Part shown: positions 8,971-16,981 of the stretch, piece by piece
Position numbering within the stretch: the stretch's first letter is position 1
Layout: each line of letters starts with the position of its first letter
Assembly: GCA_937885015.1 (NCBI GenBank)
Contig: CALAAS010000031.1
Span: 1 to 36,251, forward strand
Direction of reading: 5' to 3'
Source: an uncultured Clostridium sp.
GTDB lineage: Bacteria; Bacillota; Clostridia; Lachnospirales; Lachnospiraceae
DNA: 36,251 bases
Program-made: the position numbers and the translations under genes
Notes under the pieces: generated by a model
What the model was told of the DNA's origin: nothing
Seen by the model: the letters and a program-made list of their open reading frames with translations, nothing else
Database searches by the model: none

Positions 8971-9407
8971 TCCTCTTATTTATTCTTGTATTCATCAGCA
9001 TACTTCTCATTGGCGTCGGAATTGGCAAAGCCGGCCGAAAACGGCCACTGATTATGAAACTGTTTCTTCTGGGATACATCGTCTTTGCCGGCTGTTTCAT
9101 GTTTCCCATCCAAAGTGAGCCATTTCCTCTTGACGTCGGGAATCTCTATTCCCTTCTTCTCGCCTACGGGATCATCGGCCTGGGTTTTGCCGGCCTTTAT
9201 GGGAAAAAGCGGGAAAAACAGGTCTATTTTTTTACGCTGCCACTTACCCTGACAGGCATGATCTGTCGCTATCTTCTGGAATTCGGCGAAGTGTCAAACA
9301 CCTACAACTTTACTCTGTTTAATATCATCACGTACGCCGTCATCCTGCCCGTTTATACGGTAATCGCATATCACTTTATCAGTAAATACATAACACCGCC
9401 ATCATAA
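8961..9407 (+). CDS. Small multi-pass membrane protein
   Basis: Encodes 148 residues with about five hydrophobic segments (near 1-22, 31-50, 62-80, 87-108 and 118-142) and short basic loops (GKAGRKRP, GKKREKQ). I do not recognise a family. The start lies inside the end of the preceding gene, with AGGGAGG upstream of the ATG, indicating translational coupling with the anchored protein. The two may act together at the membrane, but that rests only on proximity. Confidence 0.75.
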   Translation: MWIILLFILVFISILLIGVGIGKAGRKRPLIMKLFLLGYIVFAGCFMFPIQSEPFPLDVGNLYSLLLAYGIIGLGFAGLYGKKREKQVYFFTLPLTLTGMICRYLLEFGEVSNTYNFTLFNIITYAVILPVYTVIAYHFISKYITPPS

Positions 9408-9433
9408 TTACCTAAAAAGGAGGAACCCCGTCC

Positions 9434-10057
9434 ATGCCAAGAGAAGTAAAACCGGAAGAAACCGACCGGGCCTCGGCCTACCAGCTTTGGATGAACGCCC
9501 CAAACCCGATGGTTACCTTTTTTAAAACTCTGGATGTATCGAATCTGGTAACGATCAGCAAACGCAAAAAAATAAAATTTAACATGATGATGGACTACTG
9601 CATCGGAAAGGCCGCCTCCGGCATCCGCGAATTCTACCTTCTTCCTGTTGGAGACAAACTGATCAAATACGACACGCTGGCAGTTAATACCATTGTAAAA
9701 AACAAAGACGGTCAGATCACTTCCTGCGATATTCCATATTCTGACTGCCTGGATATCTTTTGCCAGGACTATCTGGCACGCACAGCAGAGGCCGCCTCCT
9801 CCTGTCAGGATCTGGATCTTTCCGAAACATGCATGGTAATCGGCACCTCGGCCATCATTGAGACGGAAATTGACGGTGCAGTTGGGATGAACAGCGGTAT
9901 TTTTAATAATCCCTTCCTCATATGGGGAAAGTACACGAAAAAATGGGTTCGCTATTACCTGACAATTTCCTTTCAATTCCACCACACGCAGATGGACGGC
10001 GCCCATGCCGGAAAATTCCTGGAAAATCTTCAGAAAGAGGTAAATCACATAAAATGA
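9434..10057 (+). CDS. CatA-like O-acetyltransferase
   Basis: A trimeric-type chloramphenicol acetyltransferase fold of 207 residues, close to the family norm of about 213. The catalytic motif HHTQMDG is present at 183-189, with H184 as general base and D188 four residues later. The C-terminal FHHTQMDGAHAGKFLENLQ matches the family end. Acetyl-CoA is the expected donor. Chromosomal relatives in gut Clostridia are common and often have no shown chloramphenicol activity, so I do not call it a resistance gene. AAGGAGG lies 11 bp before the ATG. Its stop overlaps the next, damaged acetyltransferase by 4 bp. Confidence 0.88.
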   Translation: MPREVKPEETDRASAYQLWMNAPNPMVTFFKTLDVSNLVTISKRKKIKFNMMMDYCIGKAASGIREFYLLPVGDKLIKYDTLAVNTIVKNKDGQITSCDIPYSDCLDIFCQDYLARTAEAASSCQDLDLSETCMVIGTSAIIETEIDGAVGMNSGIFNNPFLIWGKYTKKWVRYYLTISFQFHHTQMDGAHAGKFLENLQKEVNHIK

Positions 10058-10269
10058 AAAAATATATCTATGTCACTTTAAGAGAAAAACCAGAACTAAA
10101 AGAAGAAGCCGCTGCATGGTTTCACGAAAAGTGGAACGTACCGCAAGAGGCATATCTTACATGTATGGAAGCCTATCTTAATCACAAAACAGAATATGGC
10201 TGGGAATTTTTATGCATGGTTCAAGGGGACAATGAACCTGATATGACAAGAATGTATATCCATAGATAA
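10054..10269 (+). pseudogene. GNAT N-acetyltransferase with large in-frame internal deletion
   Basis: The 71-residue reading frame starts like a clostridial GNAT enzyme (LREKPELKEEAAAWFHEKWNV ... AYLNHKTEYGW). It then jumps directly to the usual C-terminal end of the same enzymes (YGWEFLCMVQGD ... DMTRMYIHR). The central acetyl-CoA-binding core of about 75-80 residues is missing. In intact relatives, as I remember them, a YGW occurs both before and after that core, so recombination between the two short repeats (TATGGCTGG here) would give exactly this product. The frame remains open but the enzyme should be inactive. It begins by a 4-bp ATGA overlap with the CatA-like gene. Confidence 0.7.
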
Positions 10270-10346
10270 AACAGGTTATTTCGATCGTTTATTTTATCCA
10301 TTCAGGCTATCGGAAAAAGAGAACTTAAACTACCCATTTCTGGATA

Positions 10347-10375
10347 GTGACAAATTTTTGTAAATCAAGTATAGT
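10347..10375 (+). promoter_or_regulatory. Promoter for the 10421 membrane protein
   Basis: GTGACA (10347-10352), a 17-bp spacer and TATAGT (10370-10375) form a good sigma-A-type promoter, 45 bp upstream of the start codon. It lies in the 151-bp gap after the deleted GNAT gene. Confidence 0.55.
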
Positions 10376-10420
10376 GAGGTTAAGAGGGATGCACGACTTT
10401 GTATAAAGGAGCGTACGCGT

Positions 10421-10765
10421 ATGAAAAAAATTCTCCCCTGGATAATAACATCAGCAGTAATTATGTTGGCCTTGCCCTGGCTTGCGGTTACCTTTATAAA
10501 AAGTGATGGTGGAATGGCTGTTTCCTTCCTTTTGTTTTTCGCAGTGAACCCCTTTTACGCAATTTATGCCAGAGTATATGCCGGCAAGGATATAAAAAAA
10601 TTATGGGCATCGCCAATTCTCACGGCAATCTTCTTTTTGGCTGGTGCATGGTGGTTTTTCGATATGGGCGAAAAAGCATTTCTTCTATATGCATTGGCCT
10701 ATTTATTCTTAGGGATTTCCGCAATGCTGATTTCCATGTTCATAAAGAAAGTTCCACAGAAGTAA
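10421..10765 (+). CDS. Small four-helix membrane protein
   Basis: Encodes 114 residues with four predicted membrane segments (about 5-25, 33-50, 62-77 and 85-107) and a basic C-terminus (IKKVPQK). I do not recognise a family. AAAGGAG stands 9 bp before the ATG and a promoter is visible upstream, so it is probably expressed on its own. It converges on the DHHW gene with 26 bp between the stops, and I see no terminator there. Confidence 0.7.
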   Translation: MKKILPWIITSAVIMLALPWLAVTFIKSDGGMAVSFLLFFAVNPFYAIYARVYAGKDIKKLWASPILTAIFFLAGAWWFFDMGEKAFLLYALAYLFLGISAMLISMFIKKVPQK

Positions 10766-10791
10766 GTAATCTTATGAAGAATCCCTAAGTT

Positions 10792-11940
10792 CTATTCCTC
10801 TGTCTTCAAAGCATCCTGCCCATACCAGATAATCGTCTCCGGGTTCTCAAACAGTTCCTGGTTCCGCTCCACCGTCAGATAGACAAAATCATCCGGCTGA
10901 TACCGCTCAATCATGGAGCTGTCATACGTATCAAAGGTAGCAAACACTGCCCGACGGTAAAGCTTTGGCAAAAAGAACTTCAGGCCATGGCTGAAGGAAT
11001 CCCCCACCAGAAGAAGTGTTTTGTCGTTGGGCGAATTGGATTCAAACACCGCAAAAGTTCCGTTTTCATCCTCTTCCGTCCTGGTAACGGTAATGTCCGG
11101 AAGATATCCCTCGATGGTGTACTCCACATCATCACTGTACTCCGCTGCCAGGTTCAGCATCCTGGCCATATCGCCAGAACAGGTTCCAGCCGGAGCCACC
11201 CTTACCTCAGAAAGCGGCACACTGCTGCCAGTCAGAATTTCTGCCATCTGCTGACTCCCCACAAATGCTCCCACCCGATTCCAGTGGGTATCATACCGGT
11301 AAAACAGCTGGCAGTCCTCTGCACAGGCCGCCAGGCTGTCCTTCAGATCATAAACCGGAAGTCCGTACTCATCCCGCAACTCCGGAATAATCACATCCAG
11401 CCTGGACTGATCACCGTAGGTTTTTACCGATTCCGGCATATACGTTCCATATATGGTCTCCTTGTTTGGGGCTTCAAACAGGAAAAAACGAATCCCCTTT
11501 GCTTCCAATTCGTTTCTTACCGATTCAATCTGACTGCGAATCTGTTCCTTCTCCTCCGCCGAATAGAGATTCGTCTTCTGGTAGTCTGCCAGCGCGTCCT
11601 CCCCCTCTTCCGAAACGGTATAAAACAGCCAGTTGTCCTTTCCCACCGTAATATCAGAAATAGAGCTGTCCCCCAAAAGTTTTAAATCCAGCTTTGTTTT
11701 GGCTTTTACAAACAGATTTTTAAAGGGCACATGATCATTGTAATACGCCTCGAACTCCGCTGGGATATGGTCAAAATTTTCCACAGAAAGCTCCGGAAAC
11801 GATGCCAACTCCCGATTTTCATAATTCGTCTGGTCCAAATGGTCCCGTACAGCGGGATAAAGAAGCGTTGGGCCAGTCAGGCTCAAAAGAAATGCCCCAA
11901 TAAATCCGCCCTTTTTTATGGTATCTCGATTCCATTTCAT
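10792..11940 (-). CDS. DHHW/AlgX-AlgJ-like SGNH O-acetylation protein
   Basis: Encodes 382 residues, with one N-terminal membrane anchor (about 11-28) and an extracellular SGNH-hydrolase-like domain. The NYENRELASFP segment (39-49) and the DTHW motif (D217, H219, W220) are typical of DHHW/AlgJ-type partners of MBOAT acyltransferases. The GDSFSHG nucleophile motif is at 313-319. In known pairs the MBOAT protein moves acetyl across the membrane and the SGNH protein transfers it to a glycan. I chose the ATG at 11940 because longer in-frame versions overlap the MBOAT gene in translation that does not resemble the family. AAGGAG lies 14 bp upstream, which is longer than ideal. It follows the MBOAT gene by 49 bp. 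Confidence 0.85.
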   Translation of the reverse strand: MKWNRDTIKKGGFIGAFLLSLTGPTLLYPAVRDHLDQTNYENRELASFPELSVENFDHIPAEFEAYYNDHVPFKNLFVKAKTKLDLKLLGDSSISDITVGKDNWLFYTVSEEGEDALADYQKTNLYSAEEKEQIRSQIESVRNELEAKGIRFFLFEAPNKETIYGTYMPESVKTYGDQSRLDVIIPELRDEYGLPVYDLKDSLAACAEDCQLFYRYDTHWNRVGAFVGSQQMAEILTGSSVPLSEVRVAPAGTCSGDMARMLNLAAEYSDDVEYTIEGYLPDITVTRTEEDENGTFAVFESNSPNDKTLLLVGDSFSHGLKFFLPKLYRRAVFATFDTYDSSMIERYQPDDFVYLTVERNQELFENPETIIWYGQDALKTEE

Positions 11941-11989
11941 CGGATTCGTATTCTCTCCTTTTTTGTTCCTGCTCTTCTTCCGATCCAGA

Positions 11990-13402
11990 TCAGAAGCGGA
12001 AATAAATAAATGGGTTATAAGTATTATTAACCAGTAAAAGAATGGAAAACCACAGAATAGCCATATAGCCAAGCATAGCGGCTGCACCCACAGCCCCATC
12101 TCTGGCAGGCACATATTCCTTCCAGCGCTTCAAAAGCCACTGCAAAGGACCGCAGCAGGCCACTGCCGCCGCCAAAAGCAGCCACAGCTTCCGGTTCATA
12201 AAACGCTCTGCCAGGATGACCGCATCATGGGGCACAAACATCCAGTATATAAAATCAAAGGCCTGGCCGATGGTCTCGGCCCGAAAGAAAATCCAGCCAA
12301 TCAACACGATGAACATGGCGTACATATGTTTCAGTGGCTTTATCTGTCCCAGATGGCGCCCCATCCATTTTCCCACAAAGCTGCGCTCCAGCACATTGAA
12401 AAACCCATGATAAAGTCCCCAGAAAATAAAGGTCCATCCGGCACCGTGCCAGATTCCGGTCAGCAAAAACACGGTCCACAGGTTCACGTAGGTCCTCACA
12501 TTTCCCTTCCGATTCCCCCCCAGAGGAATATAGACATATTCCCGGAACCAGCTGGACAGGGAAATATGCCACTTTCTCCAAAAATCCCGGATTGAGGTGG
12601 CCGTATAGGGCAGCGTAAAGTTCTCACTAAAGGTAAAGCCAAACATTTTTCCAAGTCCAATGGCCATATCCGAATACCCGGAAAAATCGAAATAAATCTG
12701 CATCATATAAAGAAGCGCCGTCAGCCACAGAAGCAGCCGACTTACCTCCCCGGCCTGATAGGAGTACACTTTATCCACAACCTCTGCAAAGGTATTGGCT
12801 AAAATTACCTTCTTACCCAGGCCGAAAATAAACCGCTTAACCCCGTAGGAAAAGCCATCCAGGGTAACAACCCGATGGTTAATCTGCTCCTCAATGTCAT
12901 GATACTTAACAATGGGACCCGCAATCAGCTGCGGAAAAAACGAAATATACAGCATCATATTCAGCGGATTCTTCTGAGCCTTATTTTCCCCGCGGTACAC
13001 ATCTACCACGTAGGAAAGTGCCTGGAACGTATAAAAGGAAATTCCGATGGGCAGCGCCACCGGTACCGCCTGAATCTCCCGGCCACTTCCCATCAAAAAC
13101 TGATTGACTGTCTCCACAATAAAATTATAATATTTAAAATATCCAAGCAAAAGAAGATTCAGCGCCACCGCGGCGGCCAACAGCCACTTTTTCTTTCCAT
13201 ACTTCTCCACCAGAAGGCCAAAGGTATAATTGATCAGCACGGAAAACACCATCAACACCACATATCGCGGCTCTCCCCAGGCATAAAAAAAGAGACTGAA
13301 GACCGTGAGAAGGCCATTTCTCATCCACTTCGGACTCAAATAATACGTAATCAGAATCACGGGCAAAAGCACCCACAAAAATACAATTGAACTAAAAACC
13401 AT
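11990..13402 (-). CDS. MBOAT family O-acyltransferase (AlgI/DltB-like)
   Basis: A polytopic membrane protein of 470 residues. It carries family landmarks FDFSGYSDMAIG (239-250), RDFWRKWHISLSSWFREYVYIPLGG (272-296, shown here only as a landmark) and the catalytic histidine H319 in TGIWHGAGW. The expected role is to supply acetyl groups to the outside for glycan O-acetylation, with the DHHW protein as partner. Genes of the AlgI type are commonly found in exopolysaccharide loci. The ATG has AGGAG 6 bp upstream. It is separated from the ABC permease gene by 106 bp containing a long hairpin, so it may be a separate transcript. Confidence 0.92.
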   Translation of the reverse strand: MVFSSIVFLWVLLPVILITYYLSPKWMRNGLLTVFSLFFYAWGEPRYVVLMVFSVLINYTFGLLVEKYGKKKWLLAAAVALNLLLLGYFKYYNFIVETVNQFLMGSGREIQAVPVALPIGISFYTFQALSYVVDVYRGENKAQKNPLNMMLYISFFPQLIAGPIVKYHDIEEQINHRVVTLDGFSYGVKRFIFGLGKKVILANTFAEVVDKVYSYQAGEVSRLLLWLTALLYMMQIYFDFSGYSDMAIGLGKMFGFTFSENFTLPYTATSIRDFWRKWHISLSSWFREYVYIPLGGNRKGNVRTYVNLWTVFLLTGIWHGAGWTFIFWGLYHGFFNVLERSFVGKWMGRHLGQIKPLKHMYAMFIVLIGWIFFRAETIGQAFDFIYWMFVPHDAVILAERFMNRKLWLLLAAAVACCGPLQWLLKRWKEYVPARDGAVGAAAMLGYMAILWFSILLLVNNTYNPFIYFRF

Positions 13403-13454
13403 CCTGCTCTCCTATTTTCCAATCGCGCTTTCATTTCCCGGCCGGATCCCCTCC

Positions 13455-13493
13455 GGCTGTGCTTTGGAATCCCAGGGATTCCAAAGCGCAGCC
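13455..13493. repeat. 18-bp-stem hairpin between ABC permease and MBOAT genes
   Basis: Arms 13455-13472 and 13476-13493 pair over 18 bp with a three-base loop. The only imperfect pair is T13460-G13488, a wobble in a plus-strand RNA and a mismatch in a minus-strand RNA. On the minus strand no U-run follows, so it is not a classical terminator for the operon. It might slow transcription, protect an mRNA end, or be a remnant of a repeated element. Confidence 0.6.
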
Positions 13494-13508
13494 TTTGCTT
13501 GATCCCGT

Positions 13509-14324
13509 CTACAGTACATCTGAAAAATGCGGCCGCATACGTCGAAACATTTTCAGTCCCACAATCATCAGGATAACCGTAACCACCCAGAAATAAATCG
13601 TCATGGTTGGCCGTTCAAAAAACCAGGATCCGGTCAGCATGCTGTCCCGGTAACCGGCCGCAATATAATAAAAAGGATTCAGTTTGAATACCGTTTCCAG
13701 CCAACCCGCCCGACTGGTGAAAATCCGCTCATCATACATAATTGGCGTCAGCCACATGCCAAACTGCAGGCAGATTCCCACAATCTGAGCCATATCTTTA
13801 AAGAAAACCTGCACAGCGCTGGTAAAATACGTCAGCGCCAGGCCAAACATGGATGCCGCAAAAGAATAATAAAATACCTGCAGCCAGTAAGTCTCCGGCC
13901 GATAGCCGCTGACCAGATACAGACCGGCCATGATAACCAGAAAACAGGCATGTACCATGAAACAGGAAATCAGCTTGATAACTGGAAGCATTTCTACTTC
14001 AAATACCACTTTTTTAACCAGATAGTGATACTCCTGCAGGCAGTTGGTTCCTGTATTCAGCACCTCACTGAAAAAGAACCAGGGAATAATGCCCGGCGTC
14101 AACCAGATAACGTACGTTGCTCCCGGCACAGGCGGCGCATTTTTCATGCCATGTTCGCCAAAAATAAAAGCATAAATGGCAATCGTTACCATGGGCTGAA
14201 TAAACATCCAGATCACACCGAAATAAGAGCCTACAAATCGCTTTTTAAAATCCGCTCTTGCCAGCTCCAGCACCAGTTTTCTCTTTTGTACAATTCCCCG
14301 AAACAGGGAGGTCAGTTCCCGCAT
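13509..14324 (-). CDS. Polysaccharide ABC exporter permease (Wzm/TagG, ABC-2 type)
   Basis: Encodes 271 residues with an amphipathic N-terminus (LARADFKKRFVGSYFGVIWMF) and about six membrane helices, the usual ABC-2 layout. The phrases YLVKKVVFEVEMLPV, QFGMWLTPIMY and LNPFYYIAAGYRDSML are characteristic of Wzm/TagG/RfbA permeases. It should form the channel for an undecaprenyl-linked polysaccharide powered by the Wzt-like ATPase. In most loci the ATPase gene follows directly. Here MBOAT, DHHW and an oppositely oriented block intervene. A GGAG lies 9 bp before the ATG, and the gene starts 18 bp after rfbC. Confidence 0.93.
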   Translation of the reverse strand: MRELTSLFRGIVQKRKLVLELARADFKKRFVGSYFGVIWMFIQPMVTIAIYAFIFGEHGMKNAPPVPGATYVIWLTPGIIPWFFFSEVLNTGTNCLQEYHYLVKKVVFEVEMLPVIKLISCFMVHACFLVIMAGLYLVSGYRPETYWLQVFYYSFAASMFGLALTYFTSAVQVFFKDMAQIVGICLQFGMWLTPIMYDERIFTSRAGWLETVFKLNPFYYIAAGYRDSMLTGSWFFERPTMTIYFWVVTVILMIVGLKMFRRMRPHFSDVL

Positions 14325-14342
14325 CTTCTCCGACTCCGTCCA

Positions 14343-14897
14343 TTAAAATTTAAAAGCATCCCGGAAGCCGCCCCATTTCTGGTCTTTCTCCGAAATAATC
14401 AGCTCCATCCCCTCTTCGATGGGCCATTTCACCCCAATTTCCGGATCATTCCAGGCCATTCCGCCTTCATCGCCGGGATGGTAGAAGTCCGTACATTTAT
14501 ACGCAAATTCTGCCTCATCCGACAGCACAAGAAATCCATGGGCAAATCCTTCAGGAATATAAAACTGCTTTTTATTCTCTGCCGAAAGCTCCACACCAAA
14601 CCATTTTCCATAAGTTTTCGATCCGGCTCTCAGATCCACCGCTACATCAAATACCGTTCCGCGCACTGCCCGCACCAGTTTTCCCTGAGGATACTGCTTC
14701 TGGTAATGCAGGCCCCGAAGCACACCGCGCACAGACATGGACTGGTTGTCCTGCACAAACACCATATCAAGACCAGCCTCATGGAAATCATTCTGGTTGT
14801 AGGTTTCCATGAAATATCCTCTCTCATCCTTAAATACTGTCGGTTCAATGACATAGAGCCCTTCGATCTCACAGGGCGTTACTTTAATCTTTCCCAT
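14343..14897 (-). CDS. rfbC: dTDP-4-dehydrorhamnose 3,5-epimerase
   Basis: Cupin enzyme of dTDP-L-rhamnose synthesis, 184 residues as expected. Diagnostic stretches are ERGYFMETYN, RGVLRGLHYQ (with the active-site histidine), GKLVRAVRGTVFDVAVDLR and YIPEGFAHGFLVLSDEAEF. It supplies rhamnose precursors, matching the rhamnosyltransferase-like GT2 upstream. The other rml genes (rmlA, rmlB, rmlD) are not in the window. AAGGAG precedes the ATG by 9 bp, and a separate internal promoter precedes the gene. Confidence 0.96.
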   Translation of the reverse strand: MGKIKVTPCEIEGLYVIEPTVFKDERGYFMETYNQNDFHEAGLDMVFVQDNQSMSVRGVLRGLHYQKQYPQGKLVRAVRGTVFDVAVDLRAGSKTYGKWFGVELSAENKKQFYIPEGFAHGFLVLSDEAEFAYKCTDFYHPGDEGGMAWNDPEIGVKWPIEEGMELIISEKDQKWGGFRDAFKF

Positions 14898-14924
14898 CGT
14901 TTTCTCTCCTTTTCGCTACGCAAT

Positions 14925-14953
14925 ACTATAGCATTCGTTGCAGGGCCTGACAA
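14925..14953 (-). promoter_or_regulatory. Internal promoter upstream of rfbC
   Basis: On the minus strand TTGTCA (14953-14948), an exact 17-bp spacer and TATAGT (14930-14925) form a near-consensus promoter in the 76-bp gap between DUF2304 and rfbC. It would let rfbC, the ABC permease and possibly the acetylation genes be expressed independently of the upstream operon. Confidence 0.65.
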
Positions 14954-14973
14954 TAGGCAAATTGGCGAAAAAC

Positions 14974-15324
14974 CTATTTTTCCGTCTCCCGACACCGGGC
15001 ATTTTCCTCCAGTGCCATCTGCTGTACCAGTTCCCGCAGTTTTGTCTCCATCTGAGACATTTTAATGGACATATGAAACAACTTTAAAATCAACAGAAAA
15101 ATCACTGCCAGGTAAATAAAATTGGCTGTTGTATAAGTTCCTGCCAGATGAGACAGAAACTCCGGAAGTCCCGGAAACACACTAAACAGAATCAGGATGG
15201 ATGAAAAACCGATCCAAAATATAGAATCCTCAATCTGCAGTTTGGATTGGCGGATCTTTCTCATAATTAAAAGCGTTGTCAGAACAGATGCTGCAATCAA
15301 AACCACCCGCAGCGTTACGGTCAT
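14974..15324 (-). CDS. DUF2304 membrane protein
   Basis: Encodes 116 residues with three membrane segments (about 2-20, 35-53 and 66-86) and a charged, partly coiled C-terminal tail. KIRQSKLQIEDSIFWIGF is the typical DUF2304 core. The family is usually encoded next to a DPM1-like GT2, as it is here. It is thought to anchor or assist that enzyme at the membrane in making a polyprenyl-phosphate-linked sugar, though this is inferred from neighbourhood. The GGAGGT ribosome-binding site is within the last codons of the preceding gene and the gap is 4 bp. Confidence 0.85.
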   Translation of the reverse strand: MTVTLRVVLIAASVLTTLLIMRKIRQSKLQIEDSIFWIGFSSILILFSVFPGLPEFLSHLAGTYTTANFIYLAVIFLLILKLFHMSIKMSQMETKLRELVQQMALEENARCRETEK

Positions 15325-15328
15325 ACCC

Positions 15329-16021
15329 TTACCTCCTCTTTCTGAAGTTCTGAATCAGCAAAATCGAAATCAACATTTTTACCATATAGCGGGCCGCATT
15401 GACCGGTGTCAGATAGCTGACCCCAAGAATTCTCTCATCCATAATAACCGGCACCTCAGAGACCCGTGCCCCCTGTTTCATCAGGTACGACACTGTATCC
15501 GGCTCCGGCCCGTAGTTCAGTCCAGAGGCAAACTCTTCAATCAGGCGTCGGCTGAACATCCTCATCCCGGAAGTGGGATCCTTGATGTCCTCGCCTGTGG
15601 TCAGACGGATGGCTGCCTCAATCAGATTACTCCCCAGCATTCGCATGGTCCGCGGTTTTTTCTGTCCCACAAACCGGGAACCGATGACGATATCGTAACC
15701 CTCATCCATCTTCTTTCGCATCTCCTCCAGGTACTCCGGGCGGTGCTGTCCATCCCCATCCAGCTGCACTGCATAGCGGTAGCCATAGCGGGCTGCATAT
15801 TTGAGACCAGCCTGAAATCCTCCTGCCAGTCCCAGGTTTACCGGAAGATCCAGAAGATTGTACCCATTTTTGCGGCAGATTTCCGCCGTGTTATCCCGGG
15901 ATCCATCATTTACCACCACGTAATCATACTGCGGAAATTCCCGGATCAGCCGGTTCACTACCCTCTCAATATTCTGCGCTTCATTATACGCCGGTATAAT
16001 AATAAGAAGCTCTGCCTTCAC
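15329..16021 (-). CDS. DPM1/GtrB-like GT2 glycosyltransferase
   Basis: Encodes 230 residues of GT-A fold with IIPAYNEAQNIERVV at the N-terminus, NDGSRDNT (binding the nucleotide sugar), and QLDGDGQHRPEYL holding the metal-binding DxD. This pattern is that of dolichyl/undecaprenyl-phosphate sugar synthases, which move one sugar from a nucleotide donor to a lipid phosphate. It lacks the C-terminal membrane helices of GtrB, which the adjacent DUF2304 protein may provide. It starts with GTG immediately after the TAA of the upstream gene, with AAAGGAGAG 7 bp before it. Confidence 0.9.
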   Translation of the reverse strand: MKAELLIIIPAYNEAQNIERVVNRLIREFPQYDYVVVNDGSRDNTAEICRKNGYNLLDLPVNLGLAGGFQAGLKYAARYGYRYAVQLDGDGQHRPEYLEEMRKKMDEGYDIVIGSRFVGQKKPRTMRMLGSNLIEAAIRLTTGEDIKDPTSGMRMFSRRLIEEFASGLNYGPEPDTVSYLMKQGARVSEVPVIMDERILGVSYLTPVNAARYMVKMLISILLIQNFRKRR

Positions 16022-16981
16022 TTACTGTCTCTCCTTTTCTTCATCCTGAGCGTTCCGCCAATAGGACGGGTTCATGGTCAATCGCATGATAAGCGGCAGC
16101 GGCAGCTTCTGGTACCGCCTCCCCAACAGATAGCCTGCGTATTTGCAGCCACTCTGCAAAATCAGGGATGGCAGGAAAATACCATTTCCTGTCCGCAGCA
16201 GCCAACTCGCCGTCCTCTTTACCAAACGGATTCCCTCGCCTTCTGACGCAATTCCGCCAAACACCTCCGGATGATCCACCTGGGACACGGCCAGATCAAA
16301 ATTGCGCCGCAGCTGCTCCGCGGCCCGATAATTGTGGGAATGAATTACCTTCGCATCCGCCGCATACACAATTTTATATCCCGCCTTTACCGCATGGCCT
16401 GCAAAAATCATATCTTCATTGAAAATGGTTTTTCGAATAAAACCGCCCAGCTCCAGGTATCTCCCTCTCCTGTAGGCTGCGCAGACATTGGAGCAGAAAA
16501 ACGTCTTGATTCCCAGGCTCTCCAGGTCCTCCTGCCCCTTTACCCGGCTTTCTTCCGGATAATTGAACTGTCTGGTATATCGCTCAATCACACCGCAGCC
16601 TGCCGCTGGAAGCTGTCTGGCATAAGCTGCCGCCGCATCCGGCTCCGCCTCCAGAGCCTCCAAAAGATGGCGAACCAACTCCCTGTCATAGGGCATACAG
16701 TCGTGGGTCATGCAGATACAGAAGTCCGCATCCGATTTCAGCATGGCTACATGGCGCGTACCGCCGTGATCAAATTCCTCCCGGCTTATGTGGTACACGG
16801 AAAGTCCCGTCTGGCTGTGGGCAAACAGCGGTTCAAACCGTTCCGCGTCCCATCCCTCTTTCTCTGTATTCATGATGATGATCCTGTTTACCGTCACGCT
16901 CTGGGCCAAAAGGCGGCGAAGAATCTCCTCAAACCGCTCTCCCGGCCGAAAGGTCGGAATGATTACATCAATCTTTTTCAT
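16022..16981 (-). CDS. GT2 glycosyltransferase, rhamnosyltransferase-like
   Basis: Encodes 319 residues. DVIIPTFRPGERF opens the GT-A domain, THDCMP supplies the acidic metal-binding position, and FNEDMIFAGHAVKAGYKIVY is the usual acceptor-side motif. The sequence EFDHGGTRHVA near residue 70 is characteristic of the rhamnosyltransferase subgroup of GT2, in agreement with rfbC nearby. A weakly hydrophobic C-terminal region may associate with the membrane. The ATG overlaps the upstream GT gene by 4 bp. Sugar and linkage specificity cannot be read from sequence alone. Confidence 0.87.
   Translation of the reverse strand: MKKIDVIIPTFRPGERFEEILRRLLAQSVTVNRIIIMNTEKEGWDAERFEPLFAHSQTGLSVYHISREEFDHGGTRHVAMLKSDADFCICMTHDCMPYDRELVRHLLEALEAEPDAAAAYARQLPAAGCGVIERYTRQFNYPEESRVKGQEDLESLGIKTFFCSNVCAAYRRGRYLELGGFIRKTIFNEDMIFAGHAVKAGYKIVYAADAKVIHSHNYRAAEQLRRNFDLAVSQVDHPEVFGGIASEGEGIRLVKRTASWLLRTGNGIFLPSLILQSGCKYAGYLLGRRYQKLPLPLIMRLTMNPSYWRNAQDEEKERQ

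Noticed and set aside
9434..10057. Chloramphenicol resistance gene
   Set aside because: The fold and HHTQMDG motif are present, but such chromosomal relatives are common in gut Clostridia and resistance cannot be claimed from sequence; called CatA-like only.
13527..15065. Long open frame (about 512 codons) on the plus strand across the ABC permease and rfbC genes
   Set aside because: Its translation is rich in His, Gln and Arg with no family resemblance, has no ribosome-binding site, and lies antisense to two clear genes.
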